From: JADJEI01 sp035328465 | GTDB taxonomy: Bacteria > Bacteroidota > Ignavibacteria > Ignavibacteriales > Ignavibacteriaceae | Direction of reading: 5' to 3' | Length of the DNA stretch: 24,729 nt | Assembly: GCA_035328465.1 (NCBI GenBank) | Contig: DAOLIQ010000048.1 | Location: 1-24,729 of the forward strand | Shown: in pieces, positions 23,392 through 24,729 of the stretch | How the letters are laid out: the number at the start of each line of letters is the position of its first letter | How positions within the stretch are numbered: position 1 is the stretch's first letter | Translations under genes and position numbers: made by a program | The notes under the pieces: generated by a model | Seen by the model: only the letters and a program-made list of their open reading frames with translations | The model's database searches: none | What the model was told of the DNA's origin: nothing

Positions 23392-23519
23392 ATATCTAAT
23401 AATAACCTGCCCAAATATAATTCATTTGAAAGATTTTGCGGTAAAGCGGGAGGAGGAATTTTAGATTTCAATAAAACAATAATAACTCTGCGAGGATTTA
23501 GATGATCTACAACAACAGG
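23388..23519 (-). pseudogene. Possible tail of a decayed coding sequence upstream of the operon
   Basis: A 43-codon open stretch on the minus strand, with no plausible ATG and a stop just before it, ends in a TGA that overlaps the next gene's ATG as ATGA. It reads, for example, LKSKIPPPALPQNLSNELYL near its end. The overlap is the normal sign of a neighbouring operon gene, so this may be a gene remnant. At this length it could also be chance. Confidence 0.25.
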
Positions 23520-23562
23520 TCAACATTTTAGGAGTAGTACTGGCTTCAGACTGTGATTCAAT

Positions 23563-23585
23563 TCGCGCGCCTACGTGAAGCGCGA
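23563..23585. repeat. GC-rich hairpin in the spacer before the operon
   Basis: TCGCGC (23563-23568) and GCGCGA (23580-23585) are exact complements around an 11-base loop, in DNA otherwise near 35 percent GC. It stands between the regulator gene and the long operon. No tRNA fold or attachment site could be built around it. Confidence 0.4.
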
Positions 23586-23664
23586 CTTGGTATAAACTTT
23601 CAGGGTTGGGTTATTGGATTTTAAGTCCCGTATAATTATTTGTTGAATTAAATGTCCAAAAAGC

Positions 23665-23695
23665 AAAAAACCTAAATTAATTGTTTAGATTTTTT
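23665..23695 (-). terminator. AT-rich terminator overlapping the end of the CarH-like gene
   Basis: On the minus strand AAAAAATCTAAA pairs with TTTAGGTTTTTT (12 bp, including one G-U pair) around a 7-base loop that contains the TAA stop. Ts follow. The stem is weak in GC, so efficiency is uncertain. Confidence 0.5.
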
Positions 23696-24627
23696 GTTCT
23701 TATCATTTGTAAAAGATTTGTTAACCCTTCTAATTTATCTAAATGTATAGCATCGGTCTCTTTAATAAAATCACCGTAGTAAGAAGCCGAATGACCAGTA
23801 ATAATTATAGGAAATTTTGGTCCTAAAAATTTTCGAATATTTCTTAAGTTAGTTCTGACCATCACATCATCATTTGGATAAATAAGACTTATTAGAACAG
23901 CCTGGGCATTTAGTTGTAAAACTGCGGCACTGATTTCTTCTGGAGGAAGATTTGCACCAAGGAATATTGAGTTCCAACCAGAATCAAGTGATAAGATACT
24001 TGCAATTAATGCACCTAAATCGTGCTGAAATCCGGGGAAAGTTGAAGTAATTAATATCGGTGCATTTGGTGAATCGGCGTTTCTTTCAAGGTAACTGCCA
24101 AGGAATGTTCTTAATAAAGAACTAATAAAATGTTCATGCATAATTCTCAATTCACCAGCCGCCCAAAGATCACCCACCTTTTCCAAAAGTGGAATAATAA
24201 AATTAAGAATAGTCGTGTGTTTTGAATTATTGATTAATGATTGTGAAAGAATTCTCTCCATTGCTTCACGATCAAAGTTCTTTATGATTCTTATGCTTTC
24301 TTCAATGAGCTGATCAAATTTATTTTCAGTATTAAATGAATTCTTATCTACCTTCTTATCATTTGGTTCGTGGGTTTCTTCAGTATTACCGATTAATTGT
24401 TCAATCTTTTCAATACTGAGATTGGCAATATTTCCAATATTAAAACCATTTTTTGTAGCCCTTGAAAGTAACTTTAGCTTATTAACTTCTTCCTCAGAAT
24501 ATTTTCTGCGATTTGTGCCGGATCGTTGCGGTGTAATTGCCGAATATCTTCTTTCCCAAGCGCGTATTGTGTGAATGCCGATGCCGGTCAATTTTGAGAC
24601 TGCTTTGATATTAAATGTTTTTTCCAT
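23677..24627 (-). CDS. MerR-family regulator with cobalamin-binding photoreceptor domain (CarH/LitR-like)
   Basis: A 316-residue transcription regulator. Residues 1-75 form the MerR winged helix (GIGIHTIRAWERRY, PQRSGTNRRKYSEEE). Residues 100-185 are a B12-binding helical cap and 186-316 a Rossmann-like B12-binding domain. The residues that hold adenosylcobalamin in Thermus CarH have matching positions: Trp155, Glu165-His166 (MHEHF) and His202 in PGFQHDLGAL. By analogy it binds DNA in the dark and is released when light breaks the Co-C bond. The residue after the Trp is Ala, where CarH has a His that forms the bis-His adduct after light, so the light response could differ. Targets in this group are often carotenoid and photolyase genes; none is in the window. 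It faces left, with a palindrome and an opposite promoter upstream. Confidence 0.88.
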   Translation of the reverse strand: MEKTFNIKAVSKLTGIGIHTIRAWERRYSAITPQRSGTNRRKYSEEEVNKLKLLSRATKNGFNIGNIANLSIEKIEQLIGNTEETHEPNDKKVDKNSFNTENKFDQLIEESIRIIKNFDREAMERILSQSLINNSKHTTILNFIIPLLEKVGDLWAAGELRIMHEHFISSLLRTFLGSYLERNADSPNAPILITSTFPGFQHDLGALIASILSLDSGWNSIFLGANLPPEEISAAVLQLNAQAVLISLIYPNDDVMVRTNLRNIRKFLGPKFPIIITGHSASYYGDFIKETDAIHLDKLEGLTNLLQMIRTKNLNN

Positions 24628-24662
24628 TGCCCAAAAATAATCTTTGTCTAACTATAATCCAA

Positions 24663-24678
24663 ATTATTTTAAAATAAT
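24663..24678. promoter_or_regulatory. 16-bp perfect AT palindrome upstream of the CarH-like gene
   Basis: ATTATTTTAAAATAAT reads the same on both strands. It lies 36 bases upstream of the regulator's start and next to a rightward -35 box, so it could be an operator shared by divergent promoters. AT palindromes also arise by chance in AT-rich DNA. Confidence 0.4.
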
Positions 24679-24680
24679 AC

Positions 24681-24709
24681 TTGACAAATACTGTACATTA
24701 TATTATTTT
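24681..24709 (+). promoter_or_regulatory. Candidate sigma-70-type promoter reading right out of the window
   Basis: A perfect -35 hexamer TTGACA (24681-24686) is followed after 17 bases by TATTTT (24704-24709). The motif TGTACA lies between them. It would drive a gene starting beyond the right edge, divergent from the CarH-like regulator. Confidence 0.45.
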
Positions 24710-24729
24710 AGTCACCATCGTTTAGAATT

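Noticed and set aside
23483..23574. Short plus-strand frame reading EDLDDLQQQVNILGVVL
   Set aside because: About 30 codons, no start codon, no ribosome site and no recognised family; most likely chance in a spacer.
23600..23640. tRNA-like look of GGATTTTAAGTCCCG in the spacer
   Set aside because: No acceptor, D or anticodon stem can be built around it on either strand.

Overview
The window is AT-rich chromosomal DNA from a member of the Bacteroidota/Chlorobiota/Ignavibacteriota group, most likely an Ignavibacteria-like bacterium. Supporting signs are a secreted protein with a type IX secretion (T9SS) C-terminal domain of the 'YQNYPNPFNPST' type, a T9SS plug-type (DUF5103) protein, LptD, so a Gram-negative outer membrane, and six predicted signal peptides that end in Ala followed directly by Gln, the pattern called the Bacteroidetes Q-rule. 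There is no rRNA, tRNA, CRISPR array, phage or complete insertion sequence. This is mostly housekeeping and envelope DNA with small repeats in the spacers, and in one case inside a gene.

Layout. Positions 1-3065 (minus) hold two exported proteins: the N-terminal part of an unknown one cut by the window edge, and a beta-helix/FN3/T9SS-sorted surface protein carrying two repeat-derived insertions. Positions 3330-4559 (plus) encode ornithine aminotransferase, convergent with a large hybrid histidine kinase (4655-7291, minus). Positions 7437-9216 (plus) form a three-gene unit (PAP2 lipid phosphatase, DUF3298 protein, GNAT acetyltransferase) ending in a clear hairpin terminator. FabF follows with a translationally coupled two-helix membrane protein, then a small exported protein of unknown function. 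pdxJ and a CPBP-family membrane protein lie on the minus strand (11355-12861). Three plus-strand exported enzymes follow: an SGNH-like lipoprotein, a secreted dienelactone-hydrolase-family protein and a Tat/lipoprotein Rieske protein.

From 23391 down to 15545 runs a tightly packed minus-strand array of eight genes that looks like one long operon: exported FG-GAP-like protein, 79-residue small protein, T9SS plug protein, Gfo/Idh/MocA dehydrogenase, LEA-like lipoprotein, ROK sugar kinase, LptD and a NYN-domain putative nuclease. Its common theme is outer-membrane biogenesis (LptD and the T9SS plug) with sugar metabolism (dehydrogenase and kinase). At the right edge is a CarH/LitR-like MerR regulator with a B12-binding photoreceptor domain. 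A palindrome and a good rightward promoter lie just upstream of it, so the next gene to the right is probably divergent and controlled by it.

The observations most worth a second look are the palindromic REP-like element read through in frame in the T9SS sorting domain with a related copy supplying the stop codon, the CarH-like regulator that keeps the core cobalamin residues but lacks the second cobalt-binding His, the plug protein embedded in an LptD/sugar operon, and the Q-rule signal peptides. I did not find a clear new defence or mobile system.
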